Positions 8,286-17,117 of a stretch of 64,000 nucleotides of DNA are shown here, piece by piece. The notes below the pieces were generated by a model. That model saw only the letters and a program-made list of their open reading frames with translations. It did not search any database and had not been told where the DNA came from. Position 1 is the first letter of the stretch. Each line of letters begins with the position of its first letter. Both the position numbers and the translations under genes were made by a program. Source of the stretch: Thermosediminibacter litoriperuensis (GTDB taxonomy: Bacteria; Bacillota; Thermosediminibacteria; Thermosediminibacterales; Thermosediminibacteraceae); contig NZ_VNHO01000001.1 in the NCBI RefSeq assembly GCF_008124715.1, forward strand, positions 88,974 through 152,973, given 5' to 3'.

Positions 8286-9917
8286 TCACTTATTATAGTC
8301 ATCCAATTCGATTATTTTCAAGGCCGTGTTCAAAACCGTATCGTAAGGGCTCACAACCCATCCTTCCGGGGCTGTTTTAACCCATTCCAGGTGCTTCAGG
8401 AAATCCCGGTAGGTCCATTCCGCGAAAATGTCCGGCGCTGTTGCGAATTCCTCATTGGCGCTTCCGTCGGGGTTCAATCCCATATCCAGCGGGAACCTGA
8501 CTATCAAGCCGCTGTTGGGCAAAGCCACAAGAGCAGGATCAATGCCAATGCCGTCCCCCCCGGTCCTGGTCCCGACGAGCGTTGCCCACTTTGTGGCTTT
8601 CGCAAAGGCAGCAAAGCTCTCCGCCGACGAATACACGCCGTCGTCGACCAGAAGAAAGATCCTGCCTTTAAAACCGACAGGGTTCACGGGTGATATGTCG
8701 TAATTCATTTCTACAAAACTGGTAAAATCCTTTTTAATTTCCGGCGGATAGTTTTTATTCGCGGGTAAATCATCAATCTTTTTTAAGAGCCCATTCAATC
8801 TGTAATCAATGAATGGTTTTATGTATTTTCCACCTCTGAAAACGCAGTAAAATTTTGCGTTCAAATTTTCACTCAATAGAGGAGGTACTATATTTTTCAT
8901 CCAGTAATCCGAATCGCCACCACCGTTACCTCTGATATCGATTATGAGGTAAGGGTAGTCTTTTACTTTTTCAAAAAATTCCCTTATTTTGTCCCCGTCA
9001 CTTTCGGTATACCGGATATCGAATGAAGGGATTTTAAGATAAGTAATCCTTCCCTCTTCAATTATGTGAGTTTGGAATAATCTGTAAGCTTTATCTTTTT
9101 TGGCTATAGCATTTAGATTTATCTTTATCGGTTTCACCGTTACCTCTTTCAACTCTCTTTCGGGCGTCAAATAGGTGAGCATAACGCTTTCTTCGCTGCG
9201 GGTCGGAAAAACATTATCCAATAATCTAAATTTATTTCTCTTTTCATCGTATGTAAGGTACCCTTGGTCAACCAGAGAAGCTACGTACTCGTCCACCGGA
9301 AGCGTATTTATTTTAATAAGACACGAACCCTCCGGGATATCGTATTCGTGGCTATCAGCAGCATTCAGCGACCCTGCATCAACTTTTACGTATCTGCCCT
9401 CGACATATTTGAAATTCATCGGGATTACTATTAGATCTTCCTGCACGATTTTACTCCAGTATTCGTACCTTTCAGTGGTTATTTTATTGTTCAGAACATT
9501 TTCCCAAGGGTCGCTATTATTACCTCCATATAGCCGGAAAACATCAATAAAATATTTATACCGAGTTTGGGAAACCAAATCAGTATGGCCATTCTGCAGC
9601 GTATTTAAAAATCTCGACAGCACGTCGTAAAATTCCGCATCACTCCGAGCGCTTCTCACTTTCGTTTCGAAATCCTTCTTTACTTCCTCGAAATCCAAAC
9701 CGTGCTTTCTCTTTAGAACTTCAAGGTAAGGGTAATTTTCCTCCAGAATATCGCAAAGGTACCTGAAATCCTCAAGCCTTTGCTTCGCCGTAAGGCCCCT
9801 GAATGGGACGTGACTTTCTGTTTTAATATCTACCCGTGCCACCCAGGTGAAATATAATAGTCCGACTATCACTAAAGCAATTACGCCAACCAATAATTTT
9901 TTGGAGATCCTACTCAT
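8286..9917 (-). CDS. S41 family peptidase, paralogue 2 (membrane-anchored)
   Basis: A 543-residue protein with the same plan as the gene at 3907-5523: membrane segment at residues 8-26, NGHT with His111, a PDZ-like region near 190-220, DIRGNGGG at 327-334, likely nucleophile in YSSAES (429-434) and RTGGDG at 451-456. A run of about 45 residues (50-97) is identical in the two copies, while 120-300 has diverged, so this is a fairly old or locally converted duplication. ATG 9917 has GAGGGGGG upstream. The stop overlaps the region before the C-GCAxxG-C-C gene, suggesting an operon. Substrate unknown. Confidence 0.87.
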   Translation of the reverse strand: MSRISKKLLVGVIALVIVGLLYFTWVARVDIKTESHVPFRGLTAKQRLEDFRYLCDILEENYPYLEVLKRKHGLDFEEVKKDFETKVRSARSDAEFYDVLSRFLNTLQNGHTDLVSQTRYKYFIDVFRLYGGNNSDPWENVLNNKITTERYEYWSKIVQEDLIVIPMNFKYVEGRYVKVDAGSLNAADSHEYDIPEGSCLIKINTLPVDEYVASLVDQGYLTYDEKRNKFRLLDNVFPTRSEESVMLTYLTPERELKEVTVKPIKINLNAIAKKDKAYRLFQTHIIEEGRITYLKIPSFDIRYTESDGDKIREFFEKVKDYPYLIIDIRGNGGGDSDYWMKNIVPPLLSENLNAKFYCVFRGGKYIKPFIDYRLNGLLKKIDDLPANKNYPPEIKKDFTSFVEMNYDISPVNPVGFKGRIFLLVDDGVYSSAESFAAFAKATKWATLVGTRTGGDGIGIDPALVALPNSGLIVRFPLDMGLNPDGSANEEFATAPDIFAEWTYRDFLKHLEWVKTAPEGWVVSPYDTVLNTALKIIELDDYNK

Positions 9918-9957
9918 AGTACAACCCCCCTCATTAAACCTAAATCTGGCTTAAACG

Positions 9958-10171
9958 CTAAAAGGCGATTTTAGATGAACCAGATCCGGCAACTTCTTGG
10001 AGTTCATTTTGGTGCCTAGGAAATCGAATCTCAGATTGCCGTTAGCTTTTTGCTGCCAACACTGACCTCCTCCTTATACCCTTGCAGCAAATCCTGCTAG
10101 AATCCTAATTTCAGCAGCTTTCCTTCCTGCGACGCTTTCAGCATAGTCTTAACAACCTTAAAAGCTTCAGG
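9958..10171 (-). pseudogene. Decayed copy of the rbgA-rnhB-yraN junctions
   Basis: Three relics lie in genomic order. At 10171-10097 the minus strand encodes AFKVVKTMLKASQEGKLLKLGF then a stop, matching the RbgA tail TFRAAKTLLKEFQEGKLGRI. At 10085-10041 an AAGGAGG site and GTG with LAAK resemble the start of rnhB (VKLDLAAEKK). At 10040-9958 the frame NLRFDFLGTKMNSKKLPDL plus VHLKSPF and stop matches the YraN tail DLRFDVIDIRMNSGKLPEL plus VHLKNAF. The body of rnhB and most of yraN are gone. The intact originals are right next door at 10274-12138, so this is a local duplication that decayed. In 10172-10273 I see nothing. Confidence 0.65.
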
Positions 10172-10273
10172 TTATCCAGATCTCACCTCAAAAAATTTAC
10201 TTGCTGGGACGTCCGCGAAATAAATGAGGACCCCGTAAGATGTATAACCACCAACGACAGGTCCTGCTGTAGC

Positions 10274-10627
10274 TTAAAAGGCGTTTTTGAGGTGAACCAG
10301 CTCCGGCAGTTTCCCGGAGTTCATTCTGATGTCTATGACGTCAAACCTCAGATCACCGATGGGTCCTTTGTACTCGTTCAGGAAATTAAGGGCTGCGGTT
10401 CTTATCTTTTTCCGCTTGTTACGATCTACTGCTTCCATACCTCTGCCGAAAGCCTCGGAAGCCCTCGTTTTTACCTCAACAAAGACCACCGTATTTCTCT
10501 CTCTGGCTATAATGTCTATCTCACCGTACCTGCACCGGTAATTCACCTTTATGATTTCGTATTTATTGGATTTTAAATAATTCAGGGCGTAATTCTCCCC
10601 CATTTTCCCAAGTTCCTTATGATTCAA
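10274..10627 (-). CDS. YraN family (UPF0102) endonuclease-like protein
   Basis: A 117-residue protein with the whole UPF0102 pattern: HKELGKMGENYALNYLKS at the start, YRCRYGEIDIIARE, then TVVFVEVKTR. The E-I-D and E-V-K residues make a restriction-endonuclease-like active site; a nuclease role linked to RnhB or Holliday-junction processing is suspected for the family but unproven. The TTG at 10627 overlaps rnhB by 11 nt and matches the usual N-terminal length; an internal ATG at 10603 is an alternative. Last gene of the rbgA-rnhB-yraN set. Confidence 0.9.
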   Translation of the reverse strand: MNHKELGKMGENYALNYLKSNKYEIIKVNYRCRYGEIDIIARERNTVVFVEVKTRASEAFGRGMEAVDRNKRKKIRTAALNFLNEYKGPIGDLRFDVIDIRMNSGKLPELVHLKNAF

Positions 10628-11264
10628 CGCAATCCCAGCCCTTTATAGAAAAGCTCCTCCTGTGAACGGGGCAGAGACCGTATTTTTTAATAGACTCGAC
10701 GTGTTTTTTGGTACAGTACCCCTTGTTGTTGCAAAAATCGTAATGGGGATACATTTCGTGGTAATTTCTCATTATCCTGTCCCGTTCGACTTTGGCTATT
10801 ATCGAAGCTGCGGCGATTGATGCGCAAAGCCGGTCCCCGTGGATTATATTCTCCTGCGGTACGTCCAGGCCCGGGATTTTCAGGGCATCGACCAGGACGA
10901 TATCGGGCTTTACCGAAAGGCCCTGTACAGCTTTTTGCATTGCATGGAGGGTTGCATTCAGGATATTGTGCTCGTCTATGTACTTTTCGTCAACCACGGA
11001 AAAATTGACAGCCACAGCTCTTCCTTTTATCTCTTCGTAAACCGCTTCCCGCTGCTTTTCGCTCAAGAGCTTGGAATCGTTCAGCTTCAAAATGAAAACA
11101 TCCAGAGGGAGGATAACCGCTGCAGCCACTACGGGACCCGCCAGCGGCCCTCTCCCGGCTTCGTCAACTCCTGCTATGTATCGGTAGCCCTTATTCGCAA
11201 ACTGCCTCTCCCGGGCAAAGAGTTCATAAACTCTCTTTTTTTCAGCCGCCAGGTCGAGCTTCAC
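10617..11264 (-). CDS. rnhB: Ribonuclease HII
   Basis: A 215-residue enzyme that cuts the RNA strand of RNA-DNA hybrids and initiates removal of misincorporated ribonucleotides. The signature GVDEAGRGPLAGPVVAAAV at residues 32-50 gives catalytic Asp34 and Glu35; VLVDALKIPG and IHGDRL supply the other acidic residues, and AASIIAKVERDRIM is also typical. GTG 11264 is chosen because AAAGGAGG stands 8 nt upstream; the frame is open to 11357 but that would overlap rbgA by 59 nt. It overlaps yraN by 11 nt. Confidence 0.94.
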   Translation of the reverse strand: MKLDLAAEKKRVYELFARERQFANKGYRYIAGVDEAGRGPLAGPVVAAAVILPLDVFILKLNDSKLLSEKQREAVYEEIKGRAVAVNFSVVDEKYIDEHNILNATLHAMQKAVQGLSVKPDIVLVDALKIPGLDVPQENIIHGDRLCASIAAASIIAKVERDRIMRNYHEMYPHYDFCNNKGYCTKKHVESIKKYGLCPVHRRSFSIKGWDCVES

Positions 11265-11298
11265 TGTATCGGCCTCCTTTACAGCTGTTATATCTTTT

Positions 11299-12138
11299 CT
11301 ACAAACCCTCCCAGAATCCTCCTTCTTCACCCGGCTCTTCCAGGGAAATTCTCCCAAGTTTTCCTTCCTGAAATTCTTTCAGCAAGGTTTTAGCGGCCCT
11401 GAAAGTATCCGCCTTGCCGCCGGCGGCCATAAATCCCCTATTTTGGGCTATTTGCTCGAGAATCGCCGGCGGATTTTCGCCCGATTTTACTCCGTACCTT
11501 GCTGCAAGGGTTTCCGGGAACCGTCTCATCAAAAATCCTATCAATTTAAGCGATATCTCTTCCACATTCAACAATTCTTCCTTTATACATCCCAAAAACG
11601 CAAGTTTTAAACCAACGGCCTCTTCTTCAATCTTGGGCCAGAGAATTCCGGGGGTATCCAGCAGTTCAAATTTATCGCCGGCCTTGAGCCACATTTTCCC
11701 CCGGGTTATTCCGGGTTTATTTCCCGTTTTCGCGCCTTTTCTGCCCGCTATTTGATTAATAAAAGAGGACTTTCCTACGTTCGGCACGCCGAGAACTATG
11801 CCTCTTATAGGTCTTTTTATTTTACCTGAAAGCTCTTTTACGAGTTCATTCAGCTTTTTAAATCCGATCCTCCTGCGGGAATCCACGCTCAACGAATCCA
11901 TCCCGTTTTCAGCAAAAAAGCTCGCCCATCGCCCGGTGATCTCTTCGTCCGCCAGGTCGGCCTTATTCATAACTACAAGTAGCTTTTTTGAACCGATCAA
12001 GTCCCGTATGTCGGGAATATGGGTGCTTTTCGGTGCCCGGGCATCAACTATTTCCAGCACTACATCCACCAGTCTCAGGTTTTCCTTTATAATCCTTCTC
12101 GTTTTGGCCATGTGGCCTGGATACCAGTGGATATCCAA
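11299..12138 (-). CDS. rbgA: Ribosome biogenesis GTPase RbgA (YlqF)
   Basis: A 279-residue circularly permuted GTPase needed for late 50S subunit assembly. The permuted order is visible: G4 motif NKAD at 58-61, then G1 GVPNVGKSS at 117-125, then G3 DTPG at 161-164. The N-terminal WYPGHMAKT is the family hallmark. The C-terminal region (about 180-279) is the RNA-binding ANTAR-like part. TTG 12138 has AGGTGA 6 nt upstream. Directly downstream of rplS, as in Bacillus; its tail is also found as a relic at 10097-10171. Confidence 0.95.
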   Translation of the reverse strand: MDIHWYPGHMAKTRRIIKENLRLVDVVLEIVDARAPKSTHIPDIRDLIGSKKLLVVMNKADLADEEITGRWASFFAENGMDSLSVDSRRRIGFKKLNELVKELSGKIKRPIRGIVLGVPNVGKSSFINQIAGRKGAKTGNKPGITRGKMWLKAGDKFELLDTPGILWPKIEEEAVGLKLAFLGCIKEELLNVEEISLKLIGFLMRRFPETLAARYGVKSGENPPAILEQIAQNRGFMAAGGKADTFRAAKTLLKEFQEGKLGRISLEEPGEEGGFWEGL

Positions 12139-12159
12139 AAAACTTCACCTGCCCATAAA

Positions 12160-12186
12160 TTAATAAAGGGACTGATCTCAGTCCCT
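12160..12186 (-). terminator. Terminator at the end of rplS
   Basis: AGGGACTGA (12167-12175) and TCAGTCCCT (12178-12186) form a stem overlapping the rplS stop codon, followed on the minus strand by a TTTATTAATTT tract. Readthrough must reach rbgA, since no separate promoter is evident there. Confidence 0.75.
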
Positions 12187-12522
12187 CTCCTTGATTCTCG
12201 CAGCTTTACCCCTCAAGCTTCTTAAATAATAAAGCTTCGCCCTGCGAACCTTACCTCTTTGAACAACTTCTATCTTCTCAATACGGGGTGAGTGTAAAGG
12301 GAAAATCCTCTCTACTCCCACGCCATAGGAAACCTTTCTGACGGTAAACGTTTCCCGCAAACCACCGCCTTTTCTGGCGATAACGGTACCTTCAAAAACC
12401 TGAATTCTCTCTCTGCTGCCCTCTACTACTTTGGTGTAGACTTTGACCGTATCTCCCGGCCTGAAGTCGGGTATGTCCTTTCTCATCTGTTCTTCCTCTA
12501 CTGCTCTAAGTAATTCTGACAT
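12178..12522 (-). CDS. rplS: 50S ribosomal protein L19
   Basis: A 114-residue L19, at the 50S-30S interface. [48 protein letters not shown] and [12 protein letters not shown] are all family signatures and the length is normal. ATG 12522 follows AAGGAGGGAG. It sits after trmD in the standard rpsP-rimM-trmD-rplS order but has an extra promoter of its own within the trmD 3' end. Confidence 0.97.
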   Translation of the reverse strand: MSELLRAVEEEQMRKDIPDFRPGDTVKVYTKVVEGSRERIQVFEGTVIARKGGGLRETFTVRKVSYGVGVERIFPLHSPRIEKIEVVQRGKVRRAKLYYLRSLRGKAARIKERD

Positions 12523-12555
12523 GTTCTCCCTCCTTTCTTAAATATGACAGAACCT

Positions 12556-12584
12556 ATTATAGCACAACCCATTATTCTTGACAA
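12556..12584 (-). promoter_or_regulatory. Internal promoter of rplS
   Basis: On the minus strand TTGTCA (12584-12579), 17 nt, TATAAT (12561-12556). The -35 box lies inside the last codons of trmD. Predicted transcription start is about 25 nt before the rplS ATG, allowing L19 to be made in excess over TrmD and RimM. Confidence 0.65.
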
Positions 12585-13315
12585 CCGAAACCCATTTCTT
12601 CCAGCAATTTTTTATCCAGTTCCGTCAGCTTGAGTTTTTTAAAAAGATCGGGCCTTTTTTCCAGAGTACGCCTGAGAGCTTCCCTGCGCCTGAACAGCTC
12701 TATTTCCCTATGGTTTCCCGAGAGCAGAACCTCCGGAACTCGAAGCCCCCTGTAAACCTCCGGTCTCGTATAATGGGGATATTCCAGCAGACCGTTGGAA
12801 AACGACTCCTCGCTCACCGACTCGTAGCTGCCCAGAACGCCCGGCACCAACCTGGAGGTGGCATCTACTACCGCCAGGGCCGGGATTTCACCTCCGGTCA
12901 ATACAAAATCCCCCAGTGATACCTCATCGGTTATTATGGTTTTTACCCTTTCGTCGACACCTTCGTAATGGCCGCATATGAGAATTATATGCTCTTCGCA
13001 GGACAATTCCCTGGCCATCTCCTGGTTGAAAATTCTGCCCTGGGGTGAAAGCAGGATTATCCGCCTCTTTCTCGCCTCAACGCTACCCACCGCAAAATCC
13101 ACAGCCTCAAAGATGGGTTCGGGTTTCATAACCATACCCGCGCCCCCACCGTAAGGGTAGTCGTCAACTTTCTTATGCTTGTCCCTGGAAAAATCCCTGA
13201 TATTTAAAAGCTCTATTTTTATGAGGCCCTTCTCCCGGGCCCTTTTCAATATGCTCACATCCAGCGGTCCGGCGAAGAATTCCGGAAAAAGGGTGAGGAT
13301 ATGAAATAAAAGCAC
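12572..13315 (-). CDS. trmD: tRNA (guanine-N1)-methyltransferase
   Basis: A 247-residue SPOUT methyltransferase that makes m1G37 in tRNAs next to the anticodon, preventing +1 frameshifts. Signatures: [11 protein letters not shown] at the N-terminus, [31 protein letters not shown] and [17 protein letters not shown], which form the AdoMet-binding knot. The GTG start at 13315 shares a base with the rimM stop (TAGTG), so the two are translationally coupled. Length is usual. Confidence 0.96.
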   Translation of the reverse strand: MLLFHILTLFPEFFAGPLDVSILKRAREKGLIKIELLNIRDFSRDKHKKVDDYPYGGGAGMVMKPEPIFEAVDFAVGSVEARKRRIILLSPQGRIFNQEMARELSCEEHIILICGHYEGVDERVKTIITDEVSLGDFVLTGGEIPALAVVDATSRLVPGVLGSYESVSEESFSNGLLEYPHYTRPEVYRGLRVPEVLLSGNHREIELFRRREALRRTLEKRPDLFKKLKLTELDKKLLEEMGFGCQE

Positions 13316-13827
13316 TACTCCATTCCCTCCATAAGTTTTACCACCATTTTATTATTTTCCAGGTCAATCTCTTTTACGACATCCCTTATGGCGGGCAGCA
13401 GCAGTTCTCTGCCGTCTTTCAGGCCAACCACGTATACGTCATTGGCTCCCGTTTTGAGTACATCCTGAACCCGCCCGAGCAGCTCGCCATCCTCTTCTTT
13501 GTAAACCTCCATACCGATTATATCGCAGATGAAATAATGCCCCTCAGGAAGCTTTACAGCATCCTTCCTGTGAACCATAAGATACCTGCCCCTAAAGCGT
13601 TCGGCGGATTCTACCGCATCGATTCCTTGAAGCTCTAAAACCACGAAATCTTTTTTGAGAAACACCACGGAATTTACACCGTAAGATTTTAAAGCACCGT
13701 CTTCTTCAACCAGAACCGATTTTAGCTTCCGGAACCGGGCTACGTCGTCGGTTAAAGGCTCTACTTTGACCTGCCCTCTAACTCCCCAGGGAGCGAGTAC
13801 CCTCCCGACGGTTATGTACTCTCTCAA
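13315..13827 (-). CDS. rimM: Ribosome maturation factor RimM
   Basis: A 170-residue 16S rRNA processing protein acting on the 30S head with protein S19. The N-terminal RimM domain ([21 protein letters not shown]) is followed from about residue 95 by the PRC-barrel domain ([27 protein letters not shown]). TTG 13827 has GGGAGG 8 nt upstream. The upstream hairpin at 13850-13881 separates it from khpA. Confidence 0.94.
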   Translation of the reverse strand: MREYITVGRVLAPWGVRGQVKVEPLTDDVARFRKLKSVLVEEDGALKSYGVNSVVFLKKDFVVLELQGIDAVESAERFRGRYLMVHRKDAVKLPEGHYFICDIIGMEVYKEEDGELLGRVQDVLKTGANDVYVVGLKDGRELLLPAIRDVVKEIDLENNKMVVKLMEGME

Positions 13828-13849
13828 GGAAAAGGCCTCCCATCTTCGA

Positions 13850-13881
13850 ATAAAAGGGTTAGGTAGAATCCTAACCCTTTT
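13850..13881 (-). terminator. Hairpin between khpA and rimM (terminator or attenuator)
   Basis: AAAAGGGTTAGG (13852-13863) pairs with CCTAACCCTTTT (13870-13881), 12 bp with a 6-nt loop; on the minus strand TTTTATTCG follows. It starts in the khpA stop codon and lies within what is otherwise a continuous operon, so it probably reduces transcription into rimM-trmD relative to rpsP-khpA. Confidence 0.7.
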
Positions 13882-14107
13882 ATAAAATTTCCACGATTAC
13901 TCTTTTGCCTTCTTTGGCAGCTGCTGCTTTGACAACGGTTCTGATAGCCTTTGCTATCCTTCCCTGTTTCCCGATTATTTTGCCCATGTCATCGGGGTGG
14001 ACTTTTAATTCAATTATTACGGACTGTTCGCCTTCCACCCTATTCACCGCTACCTCTTCGGGATGGTCTACTAAAGCTTTGGCAATGTACTCTACCAGTT
14101 CTATCAA
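13880..14107 (-). CDS. khpA: KH domain RNA-binding protein (KhpA/YlqC)
   Basis: A 75-residue protein that is essentially one KH domain with the [20 protein letters not shown] segment carrying the GxxG loop. In other Firmicutes KhpA pairs with KhpB to bind RNA and affect cell elongation and division. TTG 14107 has AGGAGG 8 nt upstream. It lies 3 nt after rpsP, the usual place for ylqC. Confidence 0.93.
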   Translation of the reverse strand: MIELVEYIAKALVDHPEEVAVNRVEGEQSVIIELKVHPDDMGKIIGKQGRIAKAIRTVVKAAAAKEGKRVIVEIL

Positions 14108-14110
14108 GAC

Positions 14111-14410
14111 TTATTCCTCCTTCGCATCAGAATTTTCTTCGCGGTTAGACTTCTGGGCTTTGTACTTTTCAAGGATACCGGTGGTCTTGAATAAGTGCTT
14201 TACGGTATCGGTAGGTTGGGCACCCTTTCTCATCCAGTCCAGGGCCTTTTCTTCATTGATTTTTATTTCAGCCGGGTCGGTGAGCGGGTTATAGTAACCA
14301 ATCTCTTCTATGAATCTACCGTCCCGCGGGCTCCGGCTGTCGGCCACAACGATTCGGTAAAAAGGCCTCTTTTTGGCCCCCATGCGCCTTAATCTTATCC
14401 TTACCGCCAT
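14111..14410 (-). CDS. rpsP: 30S ribosomal protein S16
   Basis: A 99-residue S16, which helps 30S assembly. [20 protein letters not shown] at the N-terminus, [20 protein letters not shown] and [16 protein letters not shown] are diagnostic. The last 20 residues are a charged tail not needed by the fold. ATG 14410 follows AAAGGAGGTG. Located between ffh and khpA as in Bacillus. Confidence 0.97.
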   Translation of the reverse strand: MAVRIRLRRMGAKKRPFYRIVVADSRSPRDGRFIEEIGYYNPLTDPAEIKINEEKALDWMRKGAQPTDTVKHLFKTTGILEKYKAQKSNREENSDAKEE

Positions 14411-14424
14411 TTTTTCACCTCCTT

Positions 14425-15765
14425 TTACAGGTTAAAAAAGGGCAACTTGAACCTGCCTTTTTTTTTGCCTTTTTCCAGTTCGCTCAACTGCTTCATCATC
14501 TTCTTGGTTTGCTCGAATTGTCTTAAAAGCCTGTTAACATCCTGAACCGAGGTACCGCTTCCCATGGCGATTCTCCTGCGCCGGCTTCCGTTTATAATGC
14601 TCGGATTCAGACGCTCTTCCTTGGTCATGGAATTGATTATGGCTTCTATATGGACGAGTTCCTTCTCGTTAAATTCAACACCCTGCAGCTTCTGCGGCGA
14701 AAAGCCCGGTATCATGTTTAAAATCTGGTCGAGAGATCCCATTTTTCTGACCTGCTTCAGCTGTTCCAGAAAATCATTCAGAGTAAAATCTTCTTTCCTG
14801 ATTTTTTCTTCCAATTCCCGAGCCTTATTATGATCTATAGCGGCAGTGGCCTTCTCGATAAGACTTAGCACATCACCCATACCCAGGATCCTGGATGCCA
14901 TCCGCTCCGGGTAAAAGGGCTCCAGATCCGTGAGCTTTTCTCCCATACCAACGAATTTTATGGGACATCCGGTAACGGCCTTTATTGAAAGCGCCGCCCC
15001 TCCTCTGGTGTCTCCGTCCAGCTTTGTCAGGATGAGCCCTGTGAGCTGCAGCTTATTATGGAAAGCTTCGGCCACATTTACTGCGTCCTGACCGGTCATG
15101 CTGTCCACTACGAGCAGGATCTCATCGGGATTTACGGCATCCTTAATGTTTATGAGCTCCTGCATCAATTCGTCGTCTATGTGCAGCCGGCCGGCTGTAT
15201 CTATAATGACGACATCGTTGTTATGCCGGGACGCGTATTCCAGGGCAGCCCTGGAAATATTTACGGGATTCTGCTCACCCATGGTAAAAACGGGTAATCC
15301 AATCTTTTCTCCCACAACCTGCAGCTGTTTGATAGCTGCGGGGCGGTATATGTCGGCCGCCACCAACAGAGGCCTTCTTCCCTTTTTTGAAAGATAAAGC
15401 CCGAGCTTTCCGGCGGTGGTGGTTTTCCCCGATCCCTGCAATCCTACCATCATGATAACGGTAACTTTTGAAGGCGAAAAATTCAGCCTGGATTCTTTCG
15501 ACCCCATTAATCTGGTGAGCTCGTCGTTTACTATCTTGATCACCTGCTGGGCGGGAGTCAGGCTCTCCATAACCTCCTGCCCTACGGCGCGTTCGGTCAC
15601 CCTCTGAATGAAATCCTTTACAACCTTGTAGTTAACGTCGGCCTCAAGCAGGGCGAGCTTAACTTCTCGCATTGCCTGTTTCACGTCGGCCTCGGTTAAC
15701 TTCCCTTTTCCCCTCAATTTCTTGAATACTGCTTCCAGTTTTTGAGTCAAGGCTTCAAACGCCAA
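14425..15765 (-). CDS. ffh: Signal recognition particle protein Ffh (SRP54)
   Basis: A 446-residue GTPase that binds signal peptides and SRP RNA and delivers ribosomes to FtsY. N domain at about 1-85, G domain with [10 protein letters not shown] at 108-117, DTAGRLHID and [14 protein letters not shown], then a methionine-rich M domain from about 320 ([25 protein letters not shown]). TTG 15765 is chosen so the protein starts AFEALTQKL like other Ffh proteins, with AGGGTG 8 nt upstream; a GTG at 15774 would add three residues. It is 1 nt from the ylxM stop. Confidence 0.95.
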   Translation of the reverse strand: MAFEALTQKLEAVFKKLRGKGKLTEADVKQAMREVKLALLEADVNYKVVKDFIQRVTERAVGQEVMESLTPAQQVIKIVNDELTRLMGSKESRLNFSPSKVTVIMMVGLQGSGKTTTAGKLGLYLSKKGRRPLLVAADIYRPAAIKQLQVVGEKIGLPVFTMGEQNPVNISRAALEYASRHNNDVVIIDTAGRLHIDDELMQELINIKDAVNPDEILLVVDSMTGQDAVNVAEAFHNKLQLTGLILTKLDGDTRGGAALSIKAVTGCPIKFVGMGEKLTDLEPFYPERMASRILGMGDVLSLIEKATAAIDHNKARELEEKIRKEDFTLNDFLEQLKQVRKMGSLDQILNMIPGFSPQKLQGVEFNEKELVHIEAIINSMTKEERLNPSIINGSRRRRIAMGSGTSVQDVNRLLRQFEQTKKMMKQLSELEKGKKKGRFKLPFFNL

Positions 15766-15766
15766 G

Positions 15767-16126
15767 TCATTCACACCCTTCTTTTATAAGCATGGCGAGT
15801 TCGTCGCACACTCTTTTCCACCTGGTCTTGCCCTGTTCGCTGATAAAAGGCTCCAGTTCCTCAAGGGACTTTAGAATTCTTTCCATGCCTCTCGTCATGA
15901 AAAGAAACCTTCCCACCAGTCCCAGTTTCTTCTCGCAATCCTCCAGAAAAGCGGTGGAGCGGTGTATGACATCAAAAACGCCCTGGCGGGTGACGCCGAA
16001 ATTATCCGCAATTTCGCTCAAAGACCAGTCGCTGAAAAAGTGAAGCTCGAAAAATTCTCTCTGTCTATCGGTCAAAAAAGCCCCGTAAAAATCGTACAAA
16101 AGGCTCAATCTCAAAAGGTCCGGCAT
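15767..16126 (-). CDS. ylxM: YlxM, putative SRP-associated helix-turn-helix protein
   Basis: A 119-residue protein with a sigma-like HTH: LSLLYDFYGAFLTDRQREFFELHF, then SLSEIADNFGVTRQGVFDVIHR. YlxM is conserved upstream of ffh and has been reported to interact with SRP in some Firmicutes. ATG 16126 is preceded by AGGTGA at 5 nt; a GTG at 16135 overlaps that site. It is first of the ylxM-ffh-rpsP unit, with a good promoter upstream. Confidence 0.9.
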   Translation of the reverse strand: MPDLLRLSLLYDFYGAFLTDRQREFFELHFFSDWSLSEIADNFGVTRQGVFDVIHRSTAFLEDCEKKLGLVGRFLFMTRGMERILKSLEELEPFISEQGKTRWKRVCDELAMLIKEGCE

Positions 16127-16163
16127 TTGTTTCACCTGTAAAGGATTTACGCTTTACATACTT

Positions 16164-16192
16164 ATTTTATACAATAACCAGAGCCCAGTCAA
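16164..16192 (-). promoter_or_regulatory. Promoter of the ylxM-ffh-rpsP operon
   Basis: TTGACT (16192-16187), 17 nt and TAAAAT (16169-16164) on the minus strand, in the gap between ftsY and ylxM. The predicted start is about 30 nt before the ylxM ATG. Confidence 0.65.
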
Positions 16193-16199
16193 CAGATAT

Positions 16200-17096
16200 T
16201 TAAAATATCGCATCCACAAAGGCATTCGGGTCGAATTCCTGCAGGTCGTCCACGCCCTCGCCGACACCGACGAAAAGCACCGGCAGGTTTAATTCTGAAG
16301 CGATGGCCACAGCCACACCGCCTTTTGCCGTGCCGTCCAGTTTGGTGAGGATGATCCCGGAAATATTTACGGCTTCTTTAAAAATTCTGGCCTGCGCTAT
16401 AGCGTTCTGTCCGGTAGTGGCGTCCAGCACCAGCAGGCTCGAAATTCTCGCTTCCGGGTACTCCTTTTCACTGACCCTGTAGAGTTTTTTGAGCTCCTCC
16501 ATAAGGTTTTTCTTAGTGTGCAGCCTGCCGGCAGTATCGCAGATTATTATGTCCGCGCGGCGGGCTTTACCTGCCTGTATAGCATCGAATAAGACCGACG
16601 CCGGATCCGATCCCTCCTGGTGCTTTATGACATCAACACCCACTCTCTGGCCCCAGATCGAAAGCTGTTCGGTCGCCGCCGCTCTGAAGGTATCGGCGGC
16701 GGCGAGGATCACTTTTTTGCCTTTGGATTTAAATTTATAAGCCAGCTTACCTATTGTAGTGGTTTTCCCCACGCCGTTTACTCCCACTATGAGGATAATA
16801 GCCGGGGGAATAATGTCGAACTTCGGCTCCGGGAAGACATTTATAATCTCGTTTTTCAGGGCTTCCTTCAGCTCTTCCGGAGATTTGATCTTTTCTGCCT
16901 TTACCTTCTCCCTGAGACGGGAAATAAGTTTTTCTGTGGTATCAACACCTATATCAGCGGTTATGAGGATTTCTTCAAGTTCTTCAAGGGTATCTTCATC
17001 TATTTTTGTTGAGAATTTCAGAAGGCTTTCAACTTTTCCGGCCAAGGAGTCTCTGGTTTTTGCAAGGCTCTGCTTCAGGCGGTCAAAAAAACCCAT
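16200..17096 (-). CDS. ftsY: Signal recognition particle receptor FtsY
   Basis: A 298-residue SRP receptor GTPase. The short N-terminal part (MGFFDRLKQSLAKTRDSLAG) is a basic amphipathic membrane-targeting helix, without the acidic A domain of Proteobacteria. The NG domain carries GVNGVGKTTT at 105-114, AADTFRAAA, DTAGRLHTK and TKLDGTAKGG. ATG 17096 follows AGGGAGG. It lies 21 nt after smc, as in Bacillus. Confidence 0.96.
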   Translation of the reverse strand: MGFFDRLKQSLAKTRDSLAGKVESLLKFSTKIDEDTLEELEEILITADIGVDTTEKLISRLREKVKAEKIKSPEELKEALKNEIINVFPEPKFDIIPPAIILIVGVNGVGKTTTIGKLAYKFKSKGKKVILAAADTFRAAATEQLSIWGQRVGVDVIKHQEGSDPASVLFDAIQAGKARRADIIICDTAGRLHTKKNLMEELKKLYRVSEKEYPEARISSLLVLDATTGQNAIAQARIFKEAVNISGIILTKLDGTAKGGVAVAIASELNLPVLFVGVGEGVDDLQEFDPNAFVDAIF

Positions 17097-17117
17097 ATTC
17101 CCACATCCTCCCTGTAT

